A DNA stretch of 64,000 nucleotides, taken from assembly GCA_029204045.2 (NCBI GenBank), contig CM055081.1, positions 4,562,812 through 4,626,811 of the forward strand. The letters are read 5' to 3'. The notes beneath the pieces were generated by a model, which saw only the letters and a list, made by a program, of their open reading frames with translations, had not been told where the DNA came from and did not search any database. The stretch comes from Tillandsia leiboldiana. Lineage: Eukaryota > Streptophyta > Magnoliopsida > Poales > Bromeliaceae. Below, piece by piece: positions 8,501-21,805 of the stretch. The position numbers and the translations under genes were made by a program. Every line of letters starts with the position of its first letter. Position 1 is the stretch's first letter.

Positions 8501-11500
8501 ATTTTACCATGCAAGATTATTCTTGTCGAATCATGACGATCCCTTCATCTTTAAGAACTGTTGTATTCTTTGTTGCTGTTATTTCTCAATTTAGTCTGTT
8601 TATCTCGAATTACGTAACTGCAATATATCTTTCAGTGATTAATATTTTTTTCGTAGAAACTTGAAAGGATTTTCAGAGAATGTATATTTTTTTGTTTGCT
8701 TTAGTACTTGGAGCAGGTAGTGTAGTCAATTAATCTATTTTCTTTAATATCCAGTTTCAGTCGCAACTATATCAGCTTTCATCTGGCACCTTGTCCTGCC
8801 TTTGTGATCTACAGAACAAACTTTAGTTCATCCCCCTCTTGAATGATTATCTTTGTTTTCTGCGCTGCAGGTTGATCTACGAATTTTGAAGGCTGTCGCC
8901 ATTGAGCATGCTAACGATGTTGATGCTGCTGCAGAATTTATTCTTCTTGAAGTCATACCAAATATCAGTGCATCTCCTAAAGCTTCTGCCTTCAATACGG
9001 ACGATGCACATGAACTAAAAGATTCATCTTTCAAAAGTAAGATTGTTGTGTTCCTTGATCTAGGCCCAGTTCTATATGATGAAGATAATAGAAAATGCAT
9101 TTCATGTTTTCTCAAATCACTATCTTTTTAAGCCTTCTTTTATATTCTTTGTGGCATTCGCCGCATGGTTGAAGAAACTTATTATTTAGTCTTTCTTCAG
9201 AACCTAATCCAGAGGAATTTGAGAGAGGTTCTCCTAATCAACCTACAAAGGATTCTCAGCTCAAGTCACCATACTTAGAGGAAGGAGTGTTTGGAGATCG
9301 CGTTGTAGATCCAGCATGTGATGTGGATGTTTCAGGATCTTTGACATCATTAAATGAAAGTAATGAAGAATTAAATGCATCTGTACCTTCAACGTCAAAG
9401 TTGGAAAATGAATTCTATCCTCCTAGTCTCGGAGGTTTTTCTTTTCATCTCGAGCAACAGTACCCTGGTGCTCAAAATGGAAATCCATTTGTCCATGTGA
9501 TCTCCAGACCTGTGCACGAGGACTCTCCAGGAGAACACATAGTTGAACCATGTTCTGAGTTTAAAGCAAGCGGAGATGATTCTCTCTGCGCCAGTTCTCA
9601 ACAGCTTTCTGTGTTAGATTCTCAACAAACTGTTGCAGCTGTTAATTCCAGTAGCCGAGATGGTTTATTAATTGTTCTTCCTGTTTTAGTGGACCACAGA
9701 GCTGCAGGAATGAAAGATGTTAATAATTCCTTTAGTGAATCTGAAGCTCAGTCGTCACAATGGTCAGATGATGTGTTGGAAACTAATGATGCTAGAGCTG
9801 GTTTTACATCTTGTGGGGATATCCTACCATTGCTTAATGAAGAAAAAAATTCTTATATGGGCCGGGAAGATGAAGAGCCCAATGTTACTGACAACAATTT
9901 TAGTGGAGACAATAGATTGCAGTCTAGCTATTTTGGGGATTTGGCATCTTTGGAATCTGGGATGCTTCATGCTGGTGATCGCAATCTACCTGGAACTTTG
10001 ACTACACGCTCGGGTCATTTTGTTAACATTAAGTTTCTTGAAGAATTTATCACTGATGCCAAAAGTAACAAGGTACTACTTTAATTAAAGCATTTGGAGT
10101 TGGTGTTTGACAACTGTTCTTTACTGGCAAATACTTTTGAAGCAAATAGGAAAATTATCCAGTAAGTTTAGGGCTTGCTTGGTTTTATTTGTTTTATTCT
10201 TTCTATTTTCCACAAGTTCAATAAGTTGAAGTCACCTAACCGTAGACTTGATGTTATGGTTAGTTTGCAAAATCATCTTTTGTACAGAAAAAGAAGGAAG
10301 AAGCAAAAAAGAACACCAAATGAAATGTTAGAAGAAAAACTAAATGCAGCAGCAGTAGTAAGACGTGTAGTGGTAGTAAGTATGCGAATGGGGTGGATTA
10401 TTTTAGGGTTACGAAGATGTGTAGTGGTACCAAAATCATCTTCTTTTTTTTGCATTTCTTATTTTCATTATTATTATTTTTTTTTTGCATTTCTGTGATA
10501 TTGGATATTGTTACCTAGGATTATTTTAGGGCCCGTTTGGTTCACGGTTTGTAATATTCCGGTAATCCGCTATATTTTCTAAAAATATTCAAATTGTTAC
10601 CATTCAACTCAAGTTGGGTAGTTGTAAAAGATGTCGGTGAAGTAGTGGAATCATTGAAGATTCTTAGGTGACAGGAGTACCAAATTATGGTGGGTTAGGA
10701 GGTATTCCCATTTCCATTCTTGATGGCAATTTTTAGTAGTCCATTAAAAAGAATATACTATTTCTTAACAACCTCCCAACCTAAATGACTTGATAAGTTA
10801 GTAACAAACTTGCTATTCCAAATATAAATATACAACGTTCCTAGAATATTACAAACCTTGAACCAAACAGCCCCTAGTTCTTTTGCGTCTATTCTTACCT
10901 CTTTGGTTTCTCTTTGTCTGAGAAAGTGTCATTTTCAGTTGAGTCATTAAATCAGCCGAAACTCTTTCTTATAGAATAGTATTCTTTATGTCCATTATGG
11001 TTATTCTGTTATTTATAGCATGATGTATGGTCCTAGATTTTGAACATTGACTGCCATCATTCTCGTATCCCTTTGAATTTAGTCTTCTATTCTCTAGTTT
11101 AGTCGTCATATAGGTTCTTTATTCTCACCACATATTCAAAGAACTTCAAAATTTCTACTTTTCACTACTTTAACCATGGATTTCTTTTTGTTTTTGTTTT
11201 TTAGTCCGCCTATCAAGTGCAGGATCTGTCGATTTCCTAACACAGATAATGCATATGGGTACTTCTATAACAGTGTAAGGTGTCTAGCGGTATTTGATGT
11301 AGGTTTATAAAGATTTTTTCTTGAAAACCCATCCTCATTTTTTTCCCCTTGTGCTTAGAGCTTCTTGGTGTTCCTTGCTGTTTGAGATGCAGTAGATGCA
11401 GCGATCCATGCTTAAATAATTGCAGCATTTTTAAGTTACTTAGGATATGCTTGATGGGGTGTTGGTATGGAGATGTTGTAGCTCAATTCATGGTCAATAC

Positions 11501-14500
11501 AGTCCTAAGCATTATAACATGCAGGCGTTTACTGTAGCTCAGAACTTTGTCTTTTTCCTACATTCCATGTTCTTTTATGTACTAGCCTGCGATTGTGGAA
11601 TCTGTTATTTGATGTGTTCTGGTTTTTTTTTCAAATGTTGCAGAAGAACTTGCTATCTGCTGCAGAATCGGTAACTAATATTATTAAAGAGGTTGAGCTT
11701 CTTGAGGAAAGGGCCAAACAGGCTAAAGAAGAAGCCCCCAATGCTGGTAAGGGTATTTCGGAGAAAGCCAATGAACTCAAGCAGATGTTGAAGCATGCAA
11801 AGGAAACAAATGAGATGGTTGTGTACTTTGCCTTACTTTCCTTTTGGTTCTTTATTTTCTAAAAGGATATTTTGACCTTCTGTTAGTACTTGCAGCATGC
11901 GGCTGAGATTTATGGCGAGAAATCTATATTAGCAACTGAAGCTCGGGAGCTTCTGTCTCGGCTTGCTAGTTTGTCAGATGAAAGGAACAAATCTCTTACT
12001 ATCATTGAGGAGGTACGCCTTAGACTTGTTTTGTAATGTCATGCTTGCTGAAGTTTTCATTGTGCACAGCAAGCACATTTTCTTCTAATTGAAAATCAGA
12101 AATCTTACTTATTTGCATATAGGCTTCAAAACATATTAGGATGTCCATTATACTTCTAGTATTAAGTTTGCATTGATGCTGCACCTATCCTTTTCTTCTT
12201 AGAATGTGGTGAAGTGGAGGTAGGTAACTCTCCTTCGATGAAAAAACCTGAATATGCATCATTGCTTAAAACTTTTTTCACTGTTATAGTATGGTCTACA
12301 AGCATCTTGCAGGTTTGATAATGATGTATCCTACCAGCCACCAGTATGTTACTGTTTAATGAAGCTAGGAAAAAAAAAGGATGTAAGTGCATAAAGTGAC
12401 CAAGAAAATATTGCATTTGGCACATTGTCCCCCTAAAATGCAAACACCCTTATTTAAACCCCCTCAATGTTAGACTTGTAGCACTTGACACAGTCCCTTC
12501 ACCTTTTCCAACTAGGAATTGCTAAAAATTATTGTACTGTGATTGGAGGGTCCCCATTATACCTATTTTAAAAGTTTCTACCTTAGTATTTTCTAGTAGT
12601 TCCTAAATGGAAGATGCAGTAGCAGGAGAGATGTGCTAATAGCATGGATATTAAGGGGTTAAATGTAGTTTTCTACTTTCTACAGGAGAGTAGTACAAAT
12701 TGCGATAGTTTCCGGATTATTTATTTTAGCCTTACAAAAAAAATTTAAAAATATGCAATTAAGTCGTGCACAAAAGTGGCAACTGCTTGAAATTTGAAAA
12801 AGTAAATTGCCTTTAAGAAAGAGAATATGGTTCGACAGAATTTCAATGATCATAATTGACACAGTTTTCATAGGTTATCCATGATAAAGAGCTGGTGGAA
12901 AAGAGAATTGATGTTTAGGTGAAAGAACAACCTTACGAACTCATTTGCTCAATGATCATATGAAATTACTGTAAAAATGTCAAGTAAAATATTTGAAAAT
13001 ATGTACTAGGATTTTGTGTTGAAAGTTGTAGAAGTAGCCACAATAACCGTAATACATTCTTGGGGAAAATACAATTACGCGACCGGTAGACATGGCACTA
13101 ACAATACTGGTCCTTTATACATGAAGGTAGTTGGATCGCTCTATGTCCTAAAGTTGTTTGAGCTTACCAGTGGCAACAAGCATATTGCATTAGCTCCATA
13201 GTTGCGTGAACTGTTGTGTGAACGTGCTAGATCCATATCCCGGTGAACATCCAAATCAGGGATGAGAATTTTTGAATATGATGTAAGCCAATTTGGTATT
13301 TCATATTGAATTCAATCTATCTAATTGAGCCTTCAATTTGTTTTTGGTATGACTGAATCTATTAGTTGATTTACAATTGAAGCTAAAATATGAAGTCTAG
13401 TTGAGTTTCAATAGTGTGTAAAATTAGGCCAATTTAGGGATGCAATTCAACTTTTATACTCTTGCAATTTATATTGTTTGAATTTGGTTACTTCTGATTA
13501 GATCTATCTGTAACTTTAATTATCGAAATTAAATCCTGTTATTAAAGTGTTAAGGAATTCTTAAAATTGGGGATCCTTGTTCATGTTTGTTGTTAGGGTT
13601 TTGTTTTAATGAGGATGTATGTGGCAAGAGGTAAGCAGTTTTAGATATCTATTTAGTGAAAAATTTGAAGTTTTGGAACCTGTATTCCCTCTCCTTTTAC
13701 GTCAAAGTCGATCTCTACTCATTTTGTTCCTTTGCCTTCTCTCCCTCCCTCATACTATTTGCCTTGCCCAGCATTAAGACCATCCACCATACACTTGTTT
13801 CCTTACAACCATGTCGTACCATCAAGGGCAACCTCACTAGTATTTGCCTCACAAGAAACCACGTTTGCCACCCATCGATTAAGATTGCGTATTGCCACCA
13901 ACAAACCAATTAGTGTACCTTTCCTATGGCATACCTTCAATCCTGGGAGTCTTCCCTTAGATCAGCGCCATTTCACAGACCAATTAACCAGTGCTCCAAC
14001 TGCTCCCTGAAGCCACACTTGCTTCTTATTGCATTGTCGTCTGCCTCTACCATTGCACAATCTTGTTCTTATTGTAGCCTATCTTCTACTGCCAAATTCT
14101 TATGGCAAGCTGGACTATCTGTCCATTGCCTCTTAGGGCCTATTTGGCTAAGCTGTGGAAAAGTGCTGTTGGAAATGTGCAGTAGGAAATAGTGCGGTGC
14201 TGTAAAAATAAAAAAGTTGTACTCTGATCCTATCCAAAAGTACTGTTTACTATAGAAAACTATTTGACAAAAATTTCGTTAAATTATTGTGAAACGTAGA
14301 AATAAAAATAAAAAGTATAAGTAAAAATGCATGCAGATTCCTCACATTAAATATTTTAAAATTCATTCTTGAACTCTCTTTTCTTTTTATTGACATTTCC
14401 CCAAAGAAGGAAATAAATTTTTTTTAAAACTTTTATTTTTTGTTGTTAAACAAATACCTTGAAAACAAGGAGCACAAACAATTCAGTGTCCACTCTTTTA

Positions 14501-17500
14501 CTTTTTATGTATAAAATATTGTTTAAAAAGCAAAAATTAACAACAATGCTAAACAAAGCTTTAACGTTTTTTTTTTTTTATTGAGTTTTAAGTTTGCTAA
14601 AGTTGAAAACTTTTTTAAGCTTAATGGCTCTATTATCAATAAGCTATTGGTTATTTTACTTTTATTTGAAAAAAATACATGTCATTAAATTTTTGTCAAA
14701 TCATAGATAAATTTAATAAAAATCAAACATATTTGACTAAAATTTTTTAATTGAGAAATAATAAATAAAAGTTAGATCTATCTTAATTAAAAATGTAAGG
14801 TTAAGTACTTATTTCAAAGTCTTCTATCATTGAGGGGGGGGGGTCTCCATATATTATATTAAATAGAAAATTTCAGTAATATTAAAAAGAATATTGAGGG
14901 GGGGGGGGGGGGGGGGGGGGGGTGTGTGGCGGGCGGAGGGGGATTTCAACTCACACACACAGTAGAGGAGAAAAGGACGTTCTCCCGTAATAACTGTGAA
15001 AAGTGTTGGAGAAGCAAGAATTTTGTAATTTATTTAGGACAATCTTGGTATTTTAGAAAAAAAGTAATGGGGAAAGCTGTGGTGCGCGTTTTTCTGTTGT
15101 GGCAGAAGCTCCAACCCCAAAGCTCTTGTGGTAAAGTTTTGTATCGCAAGTTTTGATTTTTTGTTATCACACTACGAGAATGATAACCAGGATAAGTTAG
15201 GCTAAATAGGCTCTTAATTTGCTTCCTTAAGTTGACCCTCTCTTTTCTAGTGCCCACACCGCCCTTTTTACTATTAAATTGACACTATTGGAGGGTGTTA
15301 AGAGGCGCTACAAACCCTTGGACAAGATCCCTTCTCTCCCTTCACTTGTTATTCCAATATGAGGTGCACCCCACCCTTTTAGCTTGCTTGTTTTATTGTG
15401 GCAAAGCTGCATTGCTGCTCTATTTAGCCTAAAACTCTCTTAACTTTTGCAACCGAACCCACCTTTTATCGAATTTAAGTTATGCTAGCATTAAAGTCCC
15501 CTAAATTGCTTGAGATTCTGAAAAGCTTTCAGCTTGAGCTTTGATTAAAATCTATGTAGTCTCTTCCAAATCCTACGTTGCATCATTTAGTAAAGATTTG
15601 ACTCTAATTAGTGTTAGACCCTTCGATGTCTCAATGGGGGATTAAACATTCTTTCAATTCTGTCTATTTATGATTCGAGTCTAAGGCAAGTGTTTCTCTT
15701 TTTCATCAGATTGTGTATGAAATTCCATATATATATATATATTTTTTGATAATTAGTGAATCTAGATGATGGTCAGACTAGTATTAAATATGAATATTGG
15801 TTAGATAATGGGCAATTTATGTCCAACACATGCTAAAGTTGGGAGACTCAACTGGTGGTAAGTACTAAGAAAGAAAGAATCCCAGTCACACGGGAGTTTT
15901 GTGATTGCAAAAGAGTTTCAATCATTTAAAATAAGGTGTCTGAGAGCCCCACTCATATAAATTAAGGTATGGTCATAAAGAGGAATCATTGTATTCTTCG
16001 TAGGAAAAGACTTGTAAGTGATATGACATCTGGAGGCATGCTCTTTTCCTTTATGTCTCTTTAGCCTTTCTTCTCTCTCAGTATTCATTTTGAAAATAAG
16101 AATCTGCCATAGAAACTCATACTATTTTAGAAATATATTTTCTTCAGTAGTTATGCTTAGGAAATCAATTCTAGTAGCCCCTAAACTGTGGTGATTTGGA
16201 TTTTTCATGATGTTGGAGGGAATCAATATCATGTACTTTTAACTCAAAAGAAAAAAAGGCTTGTTAATATATCTAAATTAAATTCATACTTCATAATATC
16301 AAGAGATTGTGGCTTCGAAGACAACATGGCTGTGTTAATGCATATTGAGCAGCTTTTTCTTGGTGTTAAAGCACTAAAGAGTGTTTATTTTTATCTAATT
16401 TGAGAGGTTTGTGCCCACTTGCCAACCACATAAAGTAGTGGCCCTATAATCTCGTTATACTAGGCATTGGGGTTGATTTGCTATGAATTTATTGTGTATT
16501 TAGATTAGCAATTAACATAGTGGGTTGAGGTCCTAGTATAACGAGTTTCTTCCTTTTCTACTAAAGGTGTCTGTGGACTGAGTCGGGTCTAGATAGTTGA
16601 TATACTGTACCCGTACCCTAAAAAGAAATGGGTAGGGAAAAAAAAATACCTTACCCATTTAACTTCGGGTCGGGTCCAGATTTGGGTATTTAAGTTACTA
16701 ATATACCCATTAGATCTATTTGAGCAGGTATGGGTAATGAGTACTTGTATACTACCCGCTTAAGACCAAATACGGGTCGGGTACGGATCGGGTCTAGATC
16801 GTATACGAGTACCCATGTGTATGTATTTCTTGTAAACTTTATTAAGCAAATTATGGACTAAATCTTTTACTATAGAAACTCGTGTTATAATGATTTGCAC
16901 CTGGCCCAATAAAATTCGTTCAAAAGAAATAACAAAATATCCAAATACAAGAAAGACACATCACTTTTAATAAGCACAATAGCTGTGAAAACGCTATCAT
17001 ACTCCACCCGATATTACTATCAGATATTTCACCAGGTCCGGGTTCGAATCTAGATTTGAAAACTATCTCGGATTCTACCCATTAAACGGTTGGGTCCGAA
17101 TCGGGTCGAAGTCGGGTATGGGTATAAACTATAAAGTATCCGGACCCATACCCTAAATTTTAATGGGTAATTTTTTTTATCTGTATACTTTTCATTTTTT
17201 ATCGGGTAGGGTCCGGATCCGGTTTGGGATATTGGGTATTTTGGATAGCTTTATTTTCTACTACTCATTCTTGAAGAATATCAATTTCCCACAGTAGTTA
17301 CTTAATAGAGCTCTTTTCCCATTGTTGACTACCTAAATATCAAATCCATAGTATGCTATCTTGCTATTTCCTTGTATCTTAAATATTCTTTGGAAATTTT
17401 TCAGAAAAAATTTCTTCACTCTGAGATTCAAATGCCTAGAAGATATTAGCAGCTAGTGCATAGATTATTTTAAGTATTTGTAAATTTGACTAGTTCGAAG

Positions 17501-20500
17501 AGTTATGTGAACCTTCTTTTCCTTCAAATACTAGCTGTTTTATCTGAATCGCTATCTAGCTTAGAGGTGTTAGAAGGGCTTGAAGAACCTTATTCGGCCC
17601 ACCATAAACCTGCACCTATGCAACTTGATTTGGCTTGAAAAGTCGGTAATCCTTTCCTGAGCCAACTTAACCTGAAGTGTGCAAAACCTGGAGCTACATG
17701 AAAAACAAATGATTCCCATTTGGTCAACTGTAAACGTGAACAATTCGAGGATGAAGAGGATGAAAACCTAAAACAAGTTGATTTCGAGTGACTTGAAACC
17801 AAAGTGACATAAAGTTGAGGCAACTAACATTTTGAACAACATGAGTTAGATCAAAATTGCTTGAATTAGAGACAATAAAATGTGATAAAGATTCAGTATT
17901 ACCGAGGAAGCTCGGAAAAGGTTATGATCTGGTCTAATAGGATGGTTCCTTTTCAACTGGTCATCAAGTTTCCAATTTTGGTGATAATCCACTGCTTGTC
18001 ACTGTTGTGAACTCAAGAGAATGAGAGATTACCATAGTGAGGGGACTGATTTATAGAAATTAATGTTGTTACCATAGCTAGGGGATGGATTTTTAGGCTA
18101 TGTTTGGTTTAAGTGATAAAAGGAGAATAATAAATTTATACTGCTTATTCTTCCAAACGGTGTTAGGAATTACTATTCTTCTCGTAACAGGTTATTCCAG
18201 AATAACCGGTTAAGAGGAGAGAATAGTTATTCCACCCATTGGGTGGAACGAGCTATTCTTTATCTTATTCCTCTACTAATTAAATTATAAATAATTATAA
18301 AATATAATTAATTATTAATGCAATTAATTTTTTAATAATTAACTAACTAATCATTTGATTTATTTAATTAATAAATATTTAAATAATAATTAATTTATTA
18401 TTTATAATTAATCATCTAATTAAATAATTAAGTATTTTATATGCTTATTCAATAATTAACTAATATTTATATTATTTAAATATTTAATATTTTAATTTAT
18501 CTGATTAATGTGTTAATTAAAAATATAAATGCTTAAATAATTAATTAATATTAGCATATTGTCTTTTTTTTTTTTATAGTTATTCACTAATTAACGTCAT
18601 TCTAATTAATTATCTCATAAAGTATTTCTAATTAATTAATTTATTGACTTGTTGAAATATTGTTTTACTAATATTTAAATGCTTATTGTTTAGATAAATT
18701 ATTTTCATTTTCAATCGTAATTACTCTTATTTCTACTATTTCAACCCAATCACCAAAGCGTAATTTTTCTTATTCCTCAGAATATCTCGCTTTTCGTGCA
18801 AACACAAAATTAGTTTAATTCTTGCCTATCCCAAAAGTTATACCTATTCAAGGATTAAACAAGAATAGCTTGTTCTCAAACCAAACGGTACCTTGGAGAT
18901 TAATGGTCAGTGGCTTATATATAATTTGTTACAGCATTTGTAATATTTACTATATACATTTAATGCTTGCTGAAATTTGTAGTAGCCATTCCCTCGTGTC
19001 TATGTCAATTTACTAATTTTTTTTAAAAAAATTAATAGAATTGATTATTGATGTTTTAAAAAATTTTGATTATTTAATCGACCTTCTAAGAGCCTAAATT
19101 AAGTTTTTCCAGTGATTGACCATCTGTAATACTAAGAAATGTTGCATAGAGAATAAATCTATTTGATTGTTCTCATCTTGCATGTAATAATACTTTCCTG
19201 CAACTCAAACACGCATCATATATTTTATACTGGATCACTGATGTAAAAGAAGATGCAGGTAAAAAAAATACAAGATCATTAGTAATTATGAGTTTTGGAA
19301 TGGATATTCTTCGTATAATAAATATCTTAAAGAAGTACGATTATCAAGATGCTCTGAAATAAATTCGAGTGAATTCATAATACAGAAAATAAACAATAAG
19401 CTATCATAAAAGGCAAGGCACAATATTCAATTACTTTTGAGTACATAGGTTGTTGGAGATCTTTTAAATTATCCAGGTAATGAGTTTACTCTATGCATGT
19501 TTTGGCATTAGCTACCATACCTAATAGCTAATGGAATAGAAGGATTGTTTGAAAAAAGAAAATTTACTGGTTAGAAATCTGCAAATTACAATAACTACTA
19601 ATGGGCAAAGATTTGCCATTTCTGGTAGCCTCGACCAATTTGGTAGCCATTTTGGAGTTATGTTTGTGTCGTACTGCCATGCTGGCACCCCCTGCTACAA
19701 ACATCAACTTGAGCTACTAGGACGCTGAAGCAGGCAATCCAAAACTCAGAAGAACCAAAAGTAGAATAATTGGGAATGTGGAACGGAATAATTCCGAATG
19801 ACTAGAATCCAAAATGACCCACACCTGCCACCTGATGTGATCCATTCTTATTTCTTAATCAGACCCAGTAGTGTTATTTATTGCAATGAGAGTGGTATTA
19901 TTGAGATATTGATTAGTGAAAACTTCGCCTCAATGAACATGTTCGACACTAACCTACAATTTCTCAATTAAGTATTTTAATATACAATTATCAAGTAGAA
20001 CATTTGATTAACAGTTTATTTGCTAGTAAAAGTACATGAAAAATTCAGAAGCTGAAGAGCATAATTAAGTTCAACAATTTTCCATTTGTATCCTGGAACT
20101 GAAAATTACCTGCGGCATGATGATTTATAGGTACGTCAAACTCTTGAACAGCGATTGGCTGTTGCAAATGAAGAGATAGCGTCTGCTGAGAAGGAAAAGC
20201 TCGAAAAGGAAGCATTGGCACACGAGGCACTCCAGGAACAGGAAATTCTGATGAATGCTTTAGTGGAAGAGTCGAAGAAACTGCAGCAAGAAGCAGAGGA
20301 GAACATCAAGGTACTTGTACTTCATATATGCTTTGTATATGTGGAATACATATATTTGTTGACTGTTAGTAAATGTAATGAATCAGTTAGTATACCTAAT
20401 AATATATTGTTGATTTGGTACAGCTGAGGGACTTTCTAATGGAACACGGTCGTTTGGTTGATTCGTTACAGTAAGTTTTCATGTTGACTTTGCTTATTTG

Positions 20501-21068
20501 ATGTGTAAATTATCCAAGCCTACTTTATCATCTTATTTCTTAGCTGAATTTGTTGATGCTGTCATTCACGCTAAAATTTTTATTCAAAGATTGTTTTCTT
20601 TGCTTCCTAAATTTTTGCTACATGGTTGAATTCTCCGTTGGTTATCTTTTTATGTTCTCTACAGGATTCTTTGTATTTTCTCTTCATTCTTTGCGTCCTG
20701 GATGGACTTTTGGAAATTAATTTAGTAATTTAATTCTCTTCATTCGCAGAGGTGAGATAGCAGTGATGTGTGAGGATGTCTTACTACTAAAAGAAAGAGT
20801 AGATGGACGCGTGCCGCTGAGTAAATCACTGCAATTGATGGCATCCAGTTTGTCATCTTCATCGAGCTCATCTTTTCGCAATAGTAGATGCTCATCAGAT
20901 GGGGCTATCCCGCCTACCATGTCAGCTGACAGTCATGTACTGATCGATAAAGAGAGATCCATTTCACAGAAGCTTAACATTAGTGAAGAAACAGAATCTG
21001 CGAAAACCAATGGCGGCATTCCTCGGTGTACTTCTGATGATGGCTGGGAGCTTTGTGAGGAGGACTAG
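5228..21068 (+). CDS. CUE-domain coiled-coil protein, eight exons
   Basis: Exons: 5228-5275, 8871-9036, 9201-10072, 11644-11817, 11896-12012, 20131-20310, 20424-20470, 20750-21068. They join without frameshift to 1,923 nt, 640 residues plus TAG. Residues 1-46 form a CUE domain with the IFPEVD motif (13-18) and the closing LL (41-42), the features that bind ubiquitin in this family. Residues 72-362, one large exon, are acidic and Ser-rich with no recognised fold. Residues about 363-555 are heptad-rich, charged coiled coil; the tail is Ser-rich and ends DDGWELCEED. Acceptors all end in AG; the donor at 11818 (GTTGTG) is weak. Shorter plant CUE proteins share the MGFK-like start. Likely role: ubiquitin-dependent sorting or turnover, inferred from the domain only. 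The 48-nt first exon was placed by splice phase and CUE homology. Confidence 0.85.
5472..5516 (+). repeat. Poly(T) tract in intron 1
   Basis: About 45 consecutive T residues within intron 1. Its exact length may be unreliable in the assembly. Confidence 0.9.
5918..6732. mobile_element. Non-autonomous hAT-like element in intron 1
   Basis: The left end AGTATTTGAAATGGCG and the complement of the right end AGTGTTTTAAAAAGCA are similar, and both subterminal regions are rich in GGCGCCT/AGGCGC motifs in inverted orientation (5935-6065 and 6640-6720). Imperfect 7-8-bp flanks TGACTAT (5911-5917) and TGACTAC (6734-6740) could be the target duplication. Short inverted ends with an 8-bp duplication suggest hAT. 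There is no transposase. Confidence 0.5.
7040..7215. repeat. GC-rich GGCGGGGC-type repeat fragment in intron 1
   Basis: An island rich in GGCGGG/GGGGCGG with GCGGATT and AATCCGC in opposite orientations, inside AT-rich intron. It is probably part of a dispersed repeat, but I could not define its ends. Confidence 0.45.
7216..8870 (+). other. Rest of intron 1
   Basis: AT-rich intron with no exon, transposon end or RNA gene that I could support. The acceptor TGCGCTGCAG precedes exon 2 at 8871. Confidence 0.6.
10529..10874. mobile_element. MITE in intron 3
   Basis: 346 bp with inverted ends GGGCCCGTTTGGTTCACGGT and, at the right, TTGAACCAAACAGCCCC, each followed inward by TTTGTAATATTC and its complement. 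The GGCC-GTTTGG type end resembles Tourist/PIF-Harbinger or hAT MITEs. Target duplication unclear: TTA on the left, TAG on the right. Confidence 0.7.
12013..14132 (+). other. First part of the 8.1-kb intron 5
   Basis: No exon found. 12380-12700 contains GGGG/CCCC-flanked text resembling a decayed repeat. 13710-14130 is CT-rich with short open frames in all readings and no recognisable protein. Confidence 0.5.
14136..15213. mobile_element. PIF/Harbinger-like non-autonomous element in intron 5
   Basis: 1,078 bp. The left end GGGCCTATTTGGCTAAGCT mirrors the right end AGTTAGGCTAAATAGGCTC. Trinucleotide TTA flanks both sides (14133-14135 and 15214-15216), the typical PIF/Harbinger target duplication. 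Subterminal AGCTGTGG / CCAAAGCTCTTGTGG stretches are also inverted. No transposase. It contains two G-tracts near 14835 and 14897. Confidence 0.72.
14897..14922 (+). repeat. Poly(G) tract of about 26 bases
   Basis: An uninterrupted G-run in the intron 5 element, followed by GTGTGTGGCGGGCGG. It could form a G-quadruplex; its length is prone to sequencing error. Confidence 0.85.
15214..16560 (+). other. Middle of intron 5
   Basis: AT-rich intron with short degenerate open frames and a (TA)n tract near 15728. No feature I can support. Confidence 0.5.
16575..17245. repeat. GGGTA/ACCCG-rich dispersed repeat in intron 5
   Basis: Both halves are dense in GGGTCGGGT, TACCCATT and GTCCGGATC motifs and their complements, separated by an AT-rich centre (16810-17030). 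The pattern suggests a foldback or hAT-type non-autonomous element, but no clean ends or target duplication could be fixed. Confidence 0.45.
18096..18892. mobile_element. AT-rich non-autonomous element in intron 5
   Basis: The left end GGCTATGTTTGGTTTAAG and the complement of the right end GGTACCGTTTGGTTTGAG are similar. The interior (18280-18700) is composed almost entirely of TAATTAA-like words. Flanks TTA (left) and TTG (right) are an imperfect 3-bp duplication, so PIF/Harbinger is possible. Confidence 0.5.
18900..20130 (+). other. End of intron 5
   Basis: AT-rich, no recognisable element. The acceptor TGATTTATAG precedes exon 6. Confidence 0.5.
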
Positions 21069-21440
21069 CTAAATGGGAAGCCGTGGAACGACATATAAGA
21101 ATAACTCAAGGAAATCTTTACGTTTTGCCTTGGGATTTTTCGTAGGATAGATTTTGGGATATGTCTGCGGATTATACCATAATACTGGGACTTAAACAAC
21201 ATCAGATACTGGAAGTATTGCTGCCTATTTAGTTGTGCATATTCAGTTGTAAATAAGATGTCGACACAGTAGTTGATCATCGTATGACCGTAGCTTTGCA
21301 TGTTATGCTAGTTTGATAAAGGAGTTTGCAAGTCTTACTAGAGATTATACCGTACTAAATTCAAGGTAGAGTGGCGTTTGCGGAGTGGTATCCAAAAACA
21401 AGCCTCTATAGTCTTGGTGTGGGAGAATTAAGGCACGGAA
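21069..21440 (+). promoter_or_regulatory. Probable 3' UTR of the CUE-domain gene
   Basis: Follows the TAG at 21066-21068. It contains TTGTAAATAAGATG (about 21247) and similar A-rich near-upstream elements, but no perfect AATAAA. The poly(A) site cannot be fixed. Confidence 0.4.
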
Positions 21441-21703
21441 GATTTGTCATCTTTTTCTCTTTAGAAAACTAGTCTTATTATCTAAATGATTATTTATCTA
21501 AAAAAACGAATTGCTACAAATTGTTGCTTTCCACCCAAGAGTGATTTCTAGTTCATGATGTGTTGTAGTCGCTATAATAGTTGTAGTGGTGTTCAGGGGA
21601 TTTGTGGCCGTGGGAAGAAGTGATTATGTTAATTAAAATTGCATTTGTAGTCTTGGAGAAAGATTCTTGATTCAAAAATTCTATCTTCCAAAATAATTTA
21701 GGA

Positions 21704-21744
21704 GTACGAAGTCGATCATACTCATAAAAGTATAATAGTCGGAC
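21704..21744 (+). mobile_element. Terminal fragment of MITE family 2
   Basis: GTACGAAGTCGATCATACTC and the following TCATAAAAGTATAATAGTCG match the right end of the copy at 27768-28176. Only the end is present. Confidence 0.6.
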
Positions 21745-21805
21745 TCTATGTGTATATAGAATTGAGCTTCTATGTTAGTAAAAGTATATATATATATATA
21801 TATAA

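Noticed and set aside
10529..10874. Assigning the intron 3 MITE firmly to Tourist
   Set aside because: The flanking trinucleotides do not match cleanly, so the superfamily was left open.
13656..14192. Overlapping frames in intron 5 as a possible nested gene
   Set aside because: No start context, splice signal or recognisable domain. The right part runs into a DNA transposon.
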